NCBI RefSeq assembly: GCF_036324505.1
Contig: NC_086360.1
Location: 20,710,761-20,774,760, forward strand
DNA length: 64,000 nt
Reading direction: 5' to 3'
Source of the DNA: Eleginops maclovinus
Lineage: Eukaryota > Chordata > Actinopteri > Perciformes > Eleginopidae
Shown here piece after piece: positions 11,691 to 25,489 of the stretch. The translations under genes and the position numbers were made by a program. Positions within the stretch are counted from its first letter, which is position 1. Every line of letters begins with the position of its first letter. The notes below the pieces were generated by a model. That model ran no database searches, was not told the origin of the DNA, and was given only the letters and a program-made list of their open reading frames with translations.

Positions 11691-13349
11691 TACCTTAAAA
11701 GAACCTTTATATTAGCAGCTTTATTTTCCTCTGCTGTCACATTCACTCTATTCAAATCACAAATGCCAATCCATCACACCTTCCAAAATTTGATCTATCT
11801 TTATTACTTTTACCTACTACTTTTATAATCTATCCTTTTAATTAACAATCATAGCTGGCTATTCTGTACTGCTGCATCCAAGTCTTAAGTTTCTAACAAA
11901 AAGCACTCTTCTCAATGTAAACAGTTCCACAGGGCAATAAATCAATTGCTCACACCAAAAAAACAAGAAGTTGGTAGATAGGAAGACTCACAGGAAGCCG
12001 TACAGGGTAAAGTGGGTTTACAGAAAGTTTAAGCACACTTAACTCAAGGTCAGTGAGTTAGAAATATGTTAATAAGGTTAAGGCAACATCACTTAAAGGA
12101 AAACTATCCATAATACAACACTTCCTTATTTGAATATATAAAACATATGCTGGTATAAATGGTCAAAAAGTGTATTGCTAATGCAAACGCTTTCAGATGT
12201 GTAATCAGGCAGATCATTTGTAAGTCAATAATAGGTTTTGTTTATCAGTTTGATACTGCTTGAGTTTGTACAGCATCATAATTCTCTCGTTTCATTTCAT
12301 TAATATTTTTAATATTATTTTTATTGTTTTACACATTCAAAATAAATCTAATTAAAAAGGTTCTATTTCTCCTGCAGAATTTGTTTAAATAAGTGAAAGT
12401 CAACCCACCGTGTTTTTAAGCTTGTTGTGTGACCTTCTTTTTAGTTGGAGTCTCTGCCTGTTTGCAGTGCCCCTGATTCGGCTCCCTTGGTATACCAATG
12501 TGTTGGGTCCATTCTGACAAATCTAAAGGTGTTTTTATTTACACACTTTTTGTTCAAGAAGCTGGTGCAGTTTCTCAGAAAAAATGAAAAACTGTTTATT
12601 CCTGTTTAGAAGCCTGAGCAAAGCAAGCACATAATAGAAAGAGAGTAATGATATGCTTTAGGTCAATTTTTTACACAATGATGCATTTTGGGAGGCACGC
12701 CTCTACAGGGCATGTGTGAAACAATGGGTGTCATAACTGCCCTGTGCAGCTTATTAATCTTCCCTTGTCCTCTAATCAATCTATTTCTCCCCTTGCGAAC
12801 ACTGGTTACATTCCCCGTGTTAAACGAGAGGCCATCTTTCACTGTGGCACAAAGGGTGGCTCCAGGAGGGTGATGTCTCTCTCATACGAGCAGCCAGGAG
12901 CCGACAGAACAAAACAACTTCCTCAGGATGTTTTCAAATCAATGACGGCAAGATTAAGCCGGGAAAATGGAACTGGGAGCTAACGTGTTGTCAATTCTAC
13001 GTAGCAGGGATTCAGAGGACATCGGGGTTTTTTCCAAGAGCTGATTAATTGTGTATGAATCAGCTAGAATAAGAGAAGTCATTTATTATTAGGAGCTTTT
13101 TTTCCTCGAGCCTAAAGAATGAATATAGGGACAACATAAAATACCTGAAAGTGAGTTATTGATGAAAAAGTCAGACAATTTCCAATTTCAATTTTTGACA
13201 TCATGGTATGTTTTGTCATTATAGGATTTTATGAGGCATACCCAATGAAACAAATGGAATCACGTCGACAACTGGGAACCATTTGAGAGGTATGTTGTGA
13301 AGTCATACTGTAGCGCTCAGCTGAAACGATTCTGGAGATGACAGCAAGG
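11691..13349. other. AT-rich non-coding segment
   Basis: No gene is visible. The sequence is AT-rich from about 12,060 to 12,700. It contains the SF-1/ERR-type site at 12044-12052. Nothing else is distinctive. Confidence 0.5.
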
Positions 13350-13740
13350 GGAAATGGCCACTATTCTTGTTATTCCCCATTGTACAGTCATACTGCAGCA
13401 ATTATTTAACATCTTTGATTATCCTCAGAGAGGGGATGCAATCATGGCTGAAAATCAATTTCAGGGACATCAGGAAAATCAAAAAGCTTACGCAGTGCCA
13501 ACAGGGCCAAGGGCTTGTGCGAGAGAAGAGAAGGGATTTTTTTCTCATCATGGTTTCAGCTTTCCCTTTGCTAAGGGTAATCAGCCAGCAACACCAGAGC
13601 GCTCGCTGTTAGTCAGAGCCAGATCCTGATCCTGTTCAGAGCTGCAAGTGATGTAGAGCCAGGTAGCATCCAATTAGTGCCTAGTGTAACTTAATGCAAA
13701 GTGCTGGCACCCGGCTCACCGAATCCAACTAGTTGTCATA
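13350..13740. promoter_or_regulatory. Conserved-element-like block
   Basis: Repeat-free, balanced composition, with several CAATTA/AATTAG homeodomain-like cores. Two overlapping + frames of 91 and 81 codons are both open here, which reflects low stop density and not a gene. No domain is recognised. Regulatory role is inference. Confidence 0.22.
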
Positions 13741-13859
13741 AAATTTCCACGCTTTTGCTGTCAAATTCATGAACATTTGCTGATTTGCTTTGCCTTCTTA
13801 AGGCAGCATGGAGTTAAAATGAGACATTACCATCAATGCTTTGCTGTGTATGGCCATTT

Positions 13860-14035
13860 TCTGCTAAAACAGATTGGCCTGATTACTGATGAGACAGCAC
13901 GCACGTCAGCGACGGCTGCTTGATGCTTATTGACAACTGTGTTTCTTTAAAGCCATTTACTCAGATTACATATAGAGCAATTTGTAATGGCACAGGATCC
14001 AAAGCTCTGTAATGGATGTAAATCCAGTGGGAAAA
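13860..14035. promoter_or_regulatory. Conserved-element-like block with CRE-like half-site
   Basis: Contains a CpG-bearing patch with ACGTCA (13903-13908, CRE-type half-site) followed by repeat-free sequence with ATTACTGATGAG-like and TTTACTCAGATTACAT-like stretches typical of conserved non-coding DNA. No exon features. Conservation was not tested. Confidence 0.22.
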
Positions 14036-15303
<1,268 letters not shown>

Positions 15304-15569
15304 TCTTTTTGCAATAAGGACATCAATAGCATATATACCATATCCCTAAAGGCCTATTCCAACTTTCTACACACATGCACAGAAACCACATCTGGATATT
15401 TTATTTAATGTGGCGATCAAACGTTTCCGTTCCCTTTTGCTCTTCTCTCTGAGAAGCCTGTTTTAAGGCTCAACTTTTATTCTATGACATGAGATAGAAT
15501 TGAGCTGATTTTTTGGGGGCTTCAAATTATTATAATTTTTAAATGACTAAAATGTATATTGTCCAGATG

Positions 15570-15588
15570 TTTAGACACTGTGTCTAAA
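15570..15588. other. 19-bp palindrome with SMAD-type half-sites
   Basis: TTTAGACACTGTGTCTAAA reads the same on both strands except for the single central base: nine-base arms with a one-base centre. The arms carry AGAC and GTCT, the SMAD core, in inverted orientation. ACA-NNN-TGT is also present, but the flanking G and C of a full steroid-receptor element are missing. It could be a dimer-binding site or a chance palindrome. Confidence 0.7.
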
Positions 15589-15951
15589 TAAATAGCCTAA
15601 TGCCTTTACTCTGAGACTGTAATACCTATATGGCCGACAGTGGAGACTTAAAATAAGATGTCTGGTTATTTGTCTCAGTTTAATGGTTCAAATGAAATAG
15701 CAATAAAAGGAGAAAGAATATGAGCAAATGCTCTGAAGGCAACCCTCTGAGAAATATCCGTTGTCTGCACTGAATCTTAAGACTGTGTGTGATGATCTGC
15801 CGTGGTTATCTGGTGGTTTCAGAGTCATGCCCTTTACTGTCCCTCTGTTATTTACCCACCAGACACACACAGCTTGATAAATGTTTTGTCTGACCTTCTA
15901 ATTTTGTTTTCCTACCTTTTAACTGTGATTTTATTTCCCTTGGACAGGCTA

Positions 15952-15980
15952 GTGTGTGTGTGCGTGTGTGTGTACATGTG
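15952..15980. repeat. Imperfect (GT)n
   Basis: About fourteen GT-type units interrupted by GC and AC steps. Minor microsatellite. Confidence 0.9.
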
Positions 15981-16089
15981 TTTATTTGTCTGTTTGCAAA
16001 GAAAAAGCCAGGTCTATCTTCAGAAAGATAAAATCTCTACCCTCTCCTCATTGCAAATTGCATCTATGAGTTCCTCACTTAAATTAACA

Positions 16090-16480
16090 AACCATTGAAC
16101 AAGCAAGAGAATGGTTAGAACTGCTCATAGCATCGCTCCTACGGCCACTGACCATCCATCTAGTCTGTTTCCACTTCAGTCTGGAAAGGGTTAAAGTAGC
16201 CACAGGCCAGAGCAGAGTCAACATTGGCCACGGCCTGGCTGGCCTGCCCTGCCAGATCAATATCTGCAAATAATAAATTAGCTCCCCAGAGGGGTCGCAC
16301 TAAACCTTCAGCAACACTGCCCTGGAAAAGTCCACAATTGGTGTGTGCGAGACTCAATAAGCCAGGTGAATGACTGTGCAGGGGCACATCTTTAGCACTC
16401 CATAATAGAAAATTAATGGTGCTCAAATCAGTGCTGAGGGCACCCTGAGGGTTACCTAATAGGCCTAGTTAGAACTGTCA
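16090..16480. promoter_or_regulatory. Conserved-element-like block
   Basis: Repeat-free sequence of even composition with GGCCACGGCCTGGCTGGCC-like and AAATTAATGG-like stretches and few stop-dense AT runs. It has no coding signature. Assigned as possibly regulatory on texture only. Confidence 0.2.
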
Positions 16481-19329
16481 TCCCTCCCAGAGTCGCCTAA
16501 AATATCACATGCAAACACAGGGAGCCAGGAAGAGTGGGAGGAATGGGAGAGAGATATATGAGAGCAAGTAAGTGACAGGGATAACCACCTGTGCTTCTGA
16601 TTACTTACTGTAAGTTACTACATTATAATGAGTCAGGGGAAACTAAGGCTGTCAGAACAATTATACAAAAATATAAAAAAATGATCAAACCACGACTGAA
16701 CGTATTTACTCCAGATTGAACAGAATGAATCATAAAAATGTAAATGAAAATGATCAGATCAATAAAGGTTATATAGTTATTATCCTGAGTTTTATAGAGC
16801 AGAAATCATGGGAAATAGGGAAACAAAATATCATTCTAGTTTTGTTATCCTGAGTCTTAAAGAAAAACCCTAAAACAAATACAAATAAATACAAGATTGA
16901 ATTGAGATGATTTTAGTCACATCTTCACTCATGAAGCTAAATACAAAGTAAACAAACCTTAAAGTTTCTGGTGAAAAGACTAATACATGATCAAATACAA
17001 CAACTCTGAAATATGCAGGAAGATCATGTTGGCTGTGTGCAAGTATAAACTTGTCCGATCTAGAGGGCTGTTTAAAAGCAGATCTATATGCCCAACAGGC
17101 TGGTAATGAGCCTTAAAAGCACATCTGATTACTTATTCCAGCTGGCTTATTCCCCTTCTCCACAAACACAGCTATTGGATTCAATAAACATACTTCATAT
17201 TGATCCGGAGCCACCCGGCAGCACATGCAGCTCTCGTTCCCGCTCAACAAGATTTATTACAACTTTGCATGCCGAGCACCACTGAAAGAGACTCACAAAC
17301 AGAAGCTTTTATACGTACACAAATGTGCACCCACACACACGAACAGGTCAAGTTTAAAAACCAAATTACTTCTCATCGATGTTGCACACAACCCTTCGAT
17401 CTTTACCCCAACCCCTATTTGCCTATGCAGTGATATCAGGGGGTTGGGATGCGTGGGGAGGGGTTTGCTTCCTCCTCTCTCCTCCTTTTCCTTTCAGGTC
17501 GAGAAAACTGTCTACTGCGTTGACACTGAACTTACCCACATGCCACCACACAGCCGTCCTCCAGCGCATGCAGTGTGTGTCACTCTCCGCAGGCCACTTT
17601 TCCAGAGAGGACGGAAGATCCGGGAACAAACGCAGTACCAGCTGAAAAAAAGAAGAAGTTCCCAGTGAGGTGAAGACATTTCTCTGAGTAGCTCTGTAGT
17701 TAAGTTGGTATACTCCATCAGTCTGGCTAGCATCCCATAGACAGGCACAGCTACAGTAAATCCTCAGTGTAAATTGAGACTGAACAAGAAAGAAGCAGCA
17801 TTCTCCTGTATGGCGCCGAGCTGTGTAGATCTGATGTTTTTAAGTCCCAGAGCGTATGTCCGTCTGTCTGTCTGTGTTCATGCCAGTGCCACAAAGAAAA
17901 AAATGAAACAGCCTATGAGAAGAAAAGAAAGCCTGGTTCCTCATCATGCGCTTGTTAGCTTGTCCAATCTATGGCAATCAGCACAGTCCCAGGGGTTGAA
18001 AGACACGAGATGCTGGGGAAAGGGAAGCCGAGGCTGAGGAAAAGATCAATACTGCACTGTGAAACAAGAAGTGTGGGCTATTTACTCTCCATTGATCTGA
18101 TGATGCTGGAGAAACACCTCACTCGGCTATTAAATTGAGGGTATAAGTCTACTGTGGAGGGCTGGTTTTTTCTTCCTCTCTTTCTGTTTTTCTTCACCCC
18201 AAGGTCAAGACAAAAGCTAAAAACATCCACCAACAAACAAAAATGGATTGCTTGGGCAAAGGAATGTAATTAATCTGCATTGAAATGCCAAGGGAACAGC
18301 CACTAACAAAACATCTTAAGTGAAATTTTGCTCAGAGCGACAAGAGACTCATGGCAGCCCAGGATGGACTACTGGAGGACAAGGTGATAAATACAGACTG
18401 CTAGCAGGGGGCCAGCACAGCTTCACTGGAGTTGCTTTAAGTAGACCATTTCCACCTGCCTGACAAAATAAATAACAGGAACACTGAGCAGAGTTCTGTA
18501 GGCCTTTTTTAGCTGTGAAGGGACAGGTTGGTATGATAGGTAGTATATTTACATGAGGGATAACTCAAGTGCACTATGCAAACTGTTAGAAAGCTCAGGG
18601 AAGAAGAACTCAGCTTTAACTTTCTGATTCTTACGAGCGTTTGAGATGATTTAAGTGTAGACATCATGTCTTTTTCAAGAAGTCAATACTTCTTATATCT
18701 TGGAGTTGCTTAATTTCACTTCAAGTATAAAGTAGCAGCTCTGTTATGGTAGAATATGAGCCTCCTGACCTGTAAATAAGCTCTAGAGCAAATGAAACAA
18801 AGCCAAAGGCTCATCAATGAACCACAACCAAAAAAAGTGAATGACTAAAAAGATCATTACTTCCTAACTTCAGCTGTTATTATGTTGTTCGATATCGTCA
18901 TCATTCTATAATGCTACAAAGATGTTTTCAGTTAGTGTGAAAAGGCCTAGACTGTAGATGTGTTTTAGATCAATAATGAGAGATTTAAAGAAGACATGAA
19001 TGAATAGGTACTTTTTAACTTTGAAACTGAATTTTGTCCTTTTTTTTCTCCATCATTTTGCTGTGAAAAATAAATAAATGTGAAATGCATAAGTGAATGA
19101 AGATAAAGCATGAGATCACTGTGAATACCTGTGCAGACAGCAAATCCTCCACAAAGCAGCAAGCTCTTTGGCTTCCTCGCGTAATGTTCTTTCAGGGCTC
19201 GTTTTACCTGCTTGTGAAACCTTCAGTATTAAATGTTCTATGGATACATTTTTTACCTTTATTTATTGATCTATTTCAAGTCTTTGGTGTTTGTGTTTAT
19301 GTTGTTGCATGTAACTTGTCTGTTGGTGT
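16481..19329. other. Non-coding segment with CTCF-like motif
   Basis: No gene is supported. It is AT-rich from about 16,620 to 17,010. A frame of 147 codons at 17225-17668 is probably chance. A short GTCT triplication lies near 17,862-17,874. The CTCF-like core at 18401-18412 is listed separately. Confidence 0.5.
18401..18415 (+). promoter_or_regulatory. CTCF-like motif, forward
   Basis: CTAGCAGGGGGC matches the CTCF core CCASYAGRKGGC at eleven of twelve positions; the downstream flank matches poorly. It faces three reverse-oriented CTCF-like motifs further along the window. Occupancy is unknown. Confidence 0.35.
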
Positions 19330-19385
19330 CCAAGCTGCTTGTGGACTAATTGTTCCTTGGTGGATGGATTAATAAACTTGAACTG
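19330..19385 (+). mobile_element. Possible degenerate 3' end of a non-LTR retroposon
   Basis: The stretch ending in GGATTAATAAACTTGAACT resembles the generic 3' tails of fish non-LTR elements, where a TTCC..TGGGGAT-like segment leads into AATAAA and a TTGAA-type terminal repeat. There is no detectable reverse transcriptase upstream, no target-site duplication and only one terminal unit. This is a weak pattern resemblance and may be coincidence. Confidence 0.18.
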
Positions 19386-19885
19386 TAGTTTGAGAGGTAG
19401 AATGACAGTACCAGATAAAGTGTAAGAAATATTGCAGGTTATATTTGTATTTAGAGAAAGCAAACGTATTATTAGACTGACTTTCCTAAGACTTTTTTAT
19501 GCAATCTGGATTTTGCTGTGAAGCAAAATTCTCATCAAATTATGGATTGTGAAAAAATGATTTTTTTTTACATGCATACCTCATCAAGATCCAATAAACT
19601 TGGCCCTAACATGGCTGAAGATATTAAATATAGTCCTACGCTTTAGTTCTGGTTTCCTAAAATGAGTCCAGTGGCAGAGCTGCTTTTTCCTAATATTTTT
19701 TCATGGTGCGAAACTCTCTCCTGCCATGTCTGTCTTCTTTATTCGGCTCCTCAGAGGAGTAGCCTTATTGACTGTGTGGCTGTATTGCAACAAGCAGTCT
19801 CTAATGACTCCCTGAAGACCTCTCTATCCCTCTGCCGGCCTCGCCTCTCTCTCTCTGTGTCTCTCCTTCTCTCTCTGCTCTTCAG

Positions 19886-20060
19886 GCTCCAGTTCAGCAG
19901 CTAATTAACCCTCTCTAATAGCGTAGATTACATTAGCTTTGAGCGGCTCGCACCCTCCACCGGACTCGCACTGCCACACAATGAACCCAGCCTTGCTTTA
20001 CAAATCTCTCCCTTCACAAGAGCACAATTATGAATTCAAACAACTTCTTATCCACACTCA
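19886..20060. promoter_or_regulatory. Conserved-element-like block with TAATTA
   Basis: Follows a pyrimidine-rich CT tract (about 19842-19883). It contains TAATTA (19902-19907) and TTACATTAGC-like homeodomain cores with CpGs beside them. All three forward frames stop within about 30 bases of the preceding CAG, so it is not a coding exon. Regulatory role is inferred only. Confidence 0.22.
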
Positions 20061-20211
20061 CTCATCCAGGGATAGAAGCCCTCCTCTTCAACCACCCCGC
20101 TCCTCCCCTGCCACCCACCTCCCAGGCCTTCACGCAGGGAGTAATGAGAGAACTGAAGAGAAGAGACCACACAACAAGATGGCCGTGAAGGGGAGAGGGA
20201 TATCGAGGGGA

Positions 20212-20221
20212 GGGGGGGGGG
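20212..20221. repeat. G10 homopolymer
   Basis: Ten consecutive G on the + strand, preceded by a GGGGA stretch. Confidence 0.95.
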
Positions 20222-21626
20222 AGTAGGGCACCCCCTATTGGGTGAATCAGAGAGGTCACTAAAGGTGTTTCATTGGGTGAGCCTACAGAACTCCAGTGAT
20301 AACCCTCCATCTTAACATTCCTATTCAGAGTAGAATGGAAACTTAATTACTGTGGGGGGAGAGAGAGAAGGGGGAATACCGGGACCAAACAGAGGTTTAT
20401 GCTTTAAGCGCTAAAAAGAGGGAATTAAACGCCACAATGAACGACTGAAGCCAGGGGAAGCTGTTTTCTACACATGGACAAAATGGCATGGGAACTCGAA
20501 AGCTTAATGAAGACTTAAGAAATATGTTTTTTATTTAAAGCTGCAGGTTGTGAGTATCGGAGAGGACACATCATCTGTAAACATGCACTTCTGTTGCTGG
20601 GATGGCAGACTATTACACAGTATTCAGCGGCCCACTTTAAACATGTTAGAATATACTGTGGTTGGTTAGTCATCTGAGCTGAGCTGTATAACGGCTGCCA
20701 TTAAACTGCAGGAGTCCAACCACACTGAGAGAGTGTTCAAACCAGTGGAGTACCCAGGAGCACCTACACCATTTAGCAGTGTTTTATGAATGACAAAGAG
20801 ATAAGCTAAAGTTGTAGTAAAAAAGGGAATAAAATAAAGAATACATGGGTGTAATCTGCTCCGTCTAAATGTAAATTGGTACATTTGTAGTGAAAGGACA
20901 TACTCATGTTTCTTTGTCCAGACAAGTCATTTTCCCTCCGTCCCTCTTCTGTAAGGCTTGCCATAGCAGCATTTTCTGCAGCACAGAGCTCTCTCCTTTC
21001 TATTTCAATAGGACAGCTCATTTGCTAGACTCCAAGCCCAAACTGCTGACTGGGTTTTTCAAGGCTGTGTACTTTGTGTGCGTGTGGACAAGCTTGTGCT
21101 AAAAGGAGAGAGAATAGGGGGAGAAAGGTATGAAAGAAGGATAAGCCAAATGGAGGGAGTGGGAGAGAGAACACATTGTATCATTAAGGCACTCAGAGAT
21201 CATTAGATATATAAGGGCTCTGCTATGCAAGGTCAGGGCTGCTGTGTTTTTCTAGGTCGGCAGAGGAGCAGCAAAAGCAGTCTAATCAGCTGCTTCTCTC
21301 CCCTCACCTCCTCCCCGTATCGCTCTCTTCCTCTTCCATCTCGAGGTAGTGTGGATTACAGCCCAGTTTATCCATGCCTCTGTATGTATTTACCAACATT
21401 ATCAAGGCTTATGAGCCAAGGACACGGTAAACCACACAAAAGGCACAGAAGGGCTTTGAGCTAGATACTGGCCTCATTACGGGCTAAAGTTGCTGGCTCC
21501 CCATCTCGCTCCCAGGATGTGCAAGGCTGCTTTAACAGGTGCAGCATACTGCCCGACCATCCACTATTTTTCATTAAGGCCATCCTTTAAAGTGGAGTTT
21601 AGCAACTGGCAGCCTGCCCCAATAAA

Positions 21627-21628
<2 letters not shown>

Positions 21629-21658
<30 letters not shown>
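21629..21658. repeat. (GT)15 microsatellite
   Basis: Fifteen perfect GT units. Confidence 0.97.
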
Positions 21659-21660
<2 letters not shown>

Positions 21661-22143
21661 TTAACACCAACGCATGGAAGTGAACATATTTCTGTCATCT
21701 ACGAGGGAAGAACCTGGATTTTAATGAGGGGTAAATCCACTTTGAAAAGAGAGTTGGTCAGTTACTTTTTATACCGACACTTAGACTAGAGCTTGATATT
21801 AAAACTCAGTCCTTTGCTGACCTGATGCCTCTAGCACCAGGTATTAAAAGTATTTCCAACTGGCTTTAAATGTCTTGTGAGCTTTGTTTACTTAATCTCC
21901 AGAGAGTTCCTGATTTTAATCTAAATATTTGCCATAAAAAAAAAGCTCTTTAATGGCTGTTGGTCTTTAAGTTCGACTTCAAAATGTAAAATAATAAAAC
22001 CCTTACCCAGATGAATGACCACAAAGCTCTGACCCATCCACTCCCCGTGTGACAGAGGGCCTCAATGGGAGGACAAACCGCGGCTGGCCCCGGCTGGCAG
22101 GGAGGCAAGGCTGTTGGTAATGTGGCATGTTCATCAAGATAAT

Positions 22144-22169
22144 GATGGATAGCCTTATCCTTATCCATC
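22144..22169. other. Inverted repeat GATGGATA / TATCCATC
   Basis: Eight-base perfect arms flank a ten-base spacer. The spacer itself contains TTATCC. The arms include a GGATA core also found in a second, tighter inverted pair at 24013-24028. They could form a small hairpin or present two opposed protein-binding sites. Confidence 0.7.
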
Positions 22170-22539
22170 CCCTGCTTTATAGAGATGAATGTCCTGCGTG
22201 CTTTCTGACTCAGCACTTTGGCCTTTCCTTCTCTCATTGTGCACTTTATCACACAAACACCCTCACCCAGCCCAAGATGGAGATTAGCAAAGCCTGTCCG
22301 GAAAATGGACCCGGCTCAAGCCTATCGATCAAACTCACTCCAAGCCAATCAGGAGAGGAACAGGCATATCCAAAAAAATACTAAAGAAAAAAACCCTCTT
22401 TTACAGGGATGATTTTCTTTTAAATAATATGAAGATCAGAACTGGTGAAAGAAGGGCATGCGTGTGCTTATGGATGAGAAGAAAAACACAGAAGAACAAG
22501 TGTGTGAGAGACACAGTAAAAGAATGTGTTTCCTGCTCT

Positions 22540-23110
22540 CGACCCTCTCATTACGCTAATGTTTTTTTATAAGGCACTTCAAATGTCAAGGCATTGGTGG
22601 ATTTAGTGTAAACTTAAATTCCATTACCTGGCAGGCATTAATTGCTAACTGAGCTCAGGGATCTTTCCCCTGGGGCCTCTATGTTTCCTCTCTGTCATCT
22701 GGATAACTATTCTGTCTAGACTAACTTAGAGCACCATAATCCACCATGGGGATCAATAAACTGCACATAATTCAGCTCCAATAATGAGCTTTCACTTCAA
22801 CAAAAGCGCCAGCCCACTTCCCAAGGAACCGGCACGGGCGTAAAATGATAATGTAATTATTAAAAGGACAGACAAAATGAGTAAGCACTTTCACACAGAG
22901 AGGGAGGGTGAGCCCGGCCTCAATTAGACACACTTAAAGCTATCATTGTTATTCGAGACAAAGCTAATCAAGGAGGAGATACAGGGGCATCAATTTCAGC
23001 AGGTAATGGAATGACGCTGGCTGGCTCTCCCATCTCCCCAGGCTCATGATGTTATAAAGGCCACCATGCAGTCACACGTGAGTGGGCACTCTTTAAGTGC
23101 TATGGATGTG
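22540..23110. promoter_or_regulatory. Strong conserved-element-like block
   Basis: A long block without simple repeats. It has GCATTAATTGC-like sequence near 22,635, TAATTA (22854-22859), CAATTAG and AGCTAATCA cores, and pockets of GC. Open reading is poor in all frames. The even spacing of homeodomain-type cores is what one sees in ancient vertebrate enhancers. An alignment to other fish and tetrapods would be decisive. Confidence 0.35.
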
Positions 23111-23529
23111 CTTTCAGCCACCATTCAGAGATACAGAAGAGGGGACTCAGAATGGAGAAGTTTGAAATCCCCACTCCCTAATAGCAATACATAAAACCAC
23201 AAGTGTGAGGGATTGTATTACACATTTACTTTCCATTAGTAGTTCAGGAATAAAATAAGTTACGTGTGTATGTGTTGCGGCTACAGGAACGAGTTTTTTT
23301 CAGCATGAAAGATTGAATATCTACAATGACATTTCATATTATTCACGCCCCATCGTTACCATGGCATTCACAGATCCAAACAGCACCTGCCTTTAGAGCA
23401 GCATGAGAGATGTGGTGTGTGACAACGTAAGGTTTAACATCGGGTCTTATCCGCCAACTACTGTTTCTCCAATTATATGCATCCTTGAACTCCAGTGAAA
23501 TCAAGAATAGCTAGATGTTTTGTTTTTTT
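23111..23529. other. Non-coding segment
   Basis: Nothing distinctive is seen. Mixed AT-leaning sequence without repeats, motifs or frames of note. Confidence 0.5.
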
Positions 23530-24060
23530 TACACCCAAGTGCTCCTAATTCATCTGCAGGCTACAGGAGGTCCAGGGTGGATAAATCAAGCCTTTACGGA
23601 AGGGTTGCTCCCACTGTTTATCTGCTGGTGACATTTGCAGCACAGCCCCATCCGCACCATAATTACCCCACTTATTCACTAAACAGGAATCATGCCTGGC
23701 GGGAACCCCCTGCCACAAAGGTTGCAGGACTTAAGGCAATATTCTGTCTCCAGAGTTCAATGGCCCTGGCTCTATGAAAGGACTCCATTCATTTGGACAT
23801 CAGCATGGGCTCACTTCAGCGTGGACTAACTGAGGATGGGGGCTAAACTGACTCGCCTCAATAGCCAGAACAAAGAGCATCGGGCTGATGATGATGATGG
23901 ATTTACAGCCGACTGCACGTGCTTTCCTCACACACCTTGGCACACTTCGAATGTCACAGTTCCCATAGAGGACTGGCATTTTTCTGCAGCCCCTGGAGCC
24001 AGCGTGCTGGGAATGGATAACTATCCATACCCTCGATGAGATATACCGTCACAGGAAAAT
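23530..24060. promoter_or_regulatory. Conserved-element-like block ending in a palindromic site
   Basis: Repeat-free and balanced. It carries a GATGATGATG triplet stretch near 23,885-23,900 and ends with ATGGATA-AC-TATCCAT (24013-24028), a perfect inverted repeat with a two-base centre. Short + frames of 85 and 67 codons cover it without known domains. Regulatory role is inferred. Confidence 0.25.
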
Positions 24061-25489
24061 GACAGCACATGCTTCAATTCCATTCCATTTACTGTCGTAG
24101 TTATTGTGCTATTACTTTCTAAATGACAGTATAATCCAGTTTAAGAACATTACGGTTTCTCCCAATCACTGCCAATTTTACTTTTTGCTTATATTACTCA
24201 TTGTCTGGAGAACACACCCTAATTGAGCTCAACTAGGGAACGTCCAATTAAAATCTAGGGGTAATGTTTCTCTGTTGCTTGTTGTTCAACTCTTAAGCTG
24301 CATGGAGTTCTGCATAGTCTTATCTGTCAAAGACAGTCAGCACAGATGGATGACAAGTGACAAAGGGATATTTGGTTGAGATTGTGCAGTAATGAGTGTC
24401 ACGTAACTCCCACATTCAAATTTCAGACTGCCTCTCCTGATCCTAAAGCTGCAATCAACACTGGGCCATCTGCAACACTGCAAATTAACATAATTAGTGT
24501 ACATTACATGCTTATGGAGAGTGAATTTGTATCCACTATTCTTCGCCCTTAACAAGATGAGCTGTGGAGATACTGGGAGAGCAACACTGTTGATTAGACG
24601 GAGATAGTGTGAGCAGTCAGCGGGACTTGTTGTCTCGGTGAAAATGGATGAACTGACAATCAGTGGCTGGTGAACGGCCAGGTGTGAGGGGCAGAGTGCA
24701 AGTAGGCCAGTGTGAGTCTGACACAAGCACCCTCCCTACACCTGGAACTTGAGCTGAGGTGATCGACAACCTGGCCATCCTGTCAGACAGCTCACAGACA
24801 CAACACAGGCAACACATAGGCCGCTTCCAGCTGCTCTACCAGAATAAATTGAACTTCATTAGAATTAATCACACTCAACCATGTGTAGTTTGCAAATATC
24901 AGGACAAATATTCAAGGAAATCTGCTTGGAAGATCAATGAACAAAGAGAAACTTGAGGGAAAAAGTGGCTCTTCGTTTCGACAGTGGCACATGCAGCTTT
25001 TGAGTGGCTCAAAAGATGTAGACGTTCTGATGTGCAACTAACAAGTCACTGTGGCTATGATAGAGTTTATGAATTTGAAAAGTTTCCGCATTGGCCACGT
25101 TTACACAACTTAATCAGCTGCCGTTATATTTGAGTTGCTTGTACAGAACAATGAAATTACACTTGCATACTCTTACCCAAAACGTTGGGAGTTTCTCTGC
25201 TGACAACGTTGCACAGAAAGCAAATACTTGGTGCACCTGGGCTGATAGCAAAGCACAGGCAGCGGCACTTACCAGATGATAGGTTTCATGAGCTGTATGT
25301 CAAGTAGTCGCACCCTGAAGGTGTAAGAGAAAATAGTCATGATAGAGTCGCACCATTCACATGAATAGATTTCATTTGGGATGAAGAGGGGAAGAAAGTC
25401 ACCATAAGTTAGCTGTCTGCCTCCGTGTGTACACCATGAAAAGATGAAGTATGCAAACTGCCTGATTTTAAACTTGTATCTAATTGTCT
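24061..25489. other. Non-coding segment
   Basis: No gene is supported. A 129-codon minus-strand frame (24337-24726) matches no family that I know. No simple repeats of note. Confidence 0.5.

Larger units (their letters stand above)
20061..22539. other. Non-coding segment with simple repeats
   Basis: No gene is recognised. It contains a G10 run, a (GT)15 array and an ATGGATA inverted pair (22144-22169). A run of eight A lies at about 21,937-21,945. Confidence 0.55.

Noticed and set aside
19842..19885. Excellent splice-acceptor-like pyrimidine tract ending in TTCAG
   Set aside because: All three downstream frames reach a stop within about 30 bases with no donor before it.
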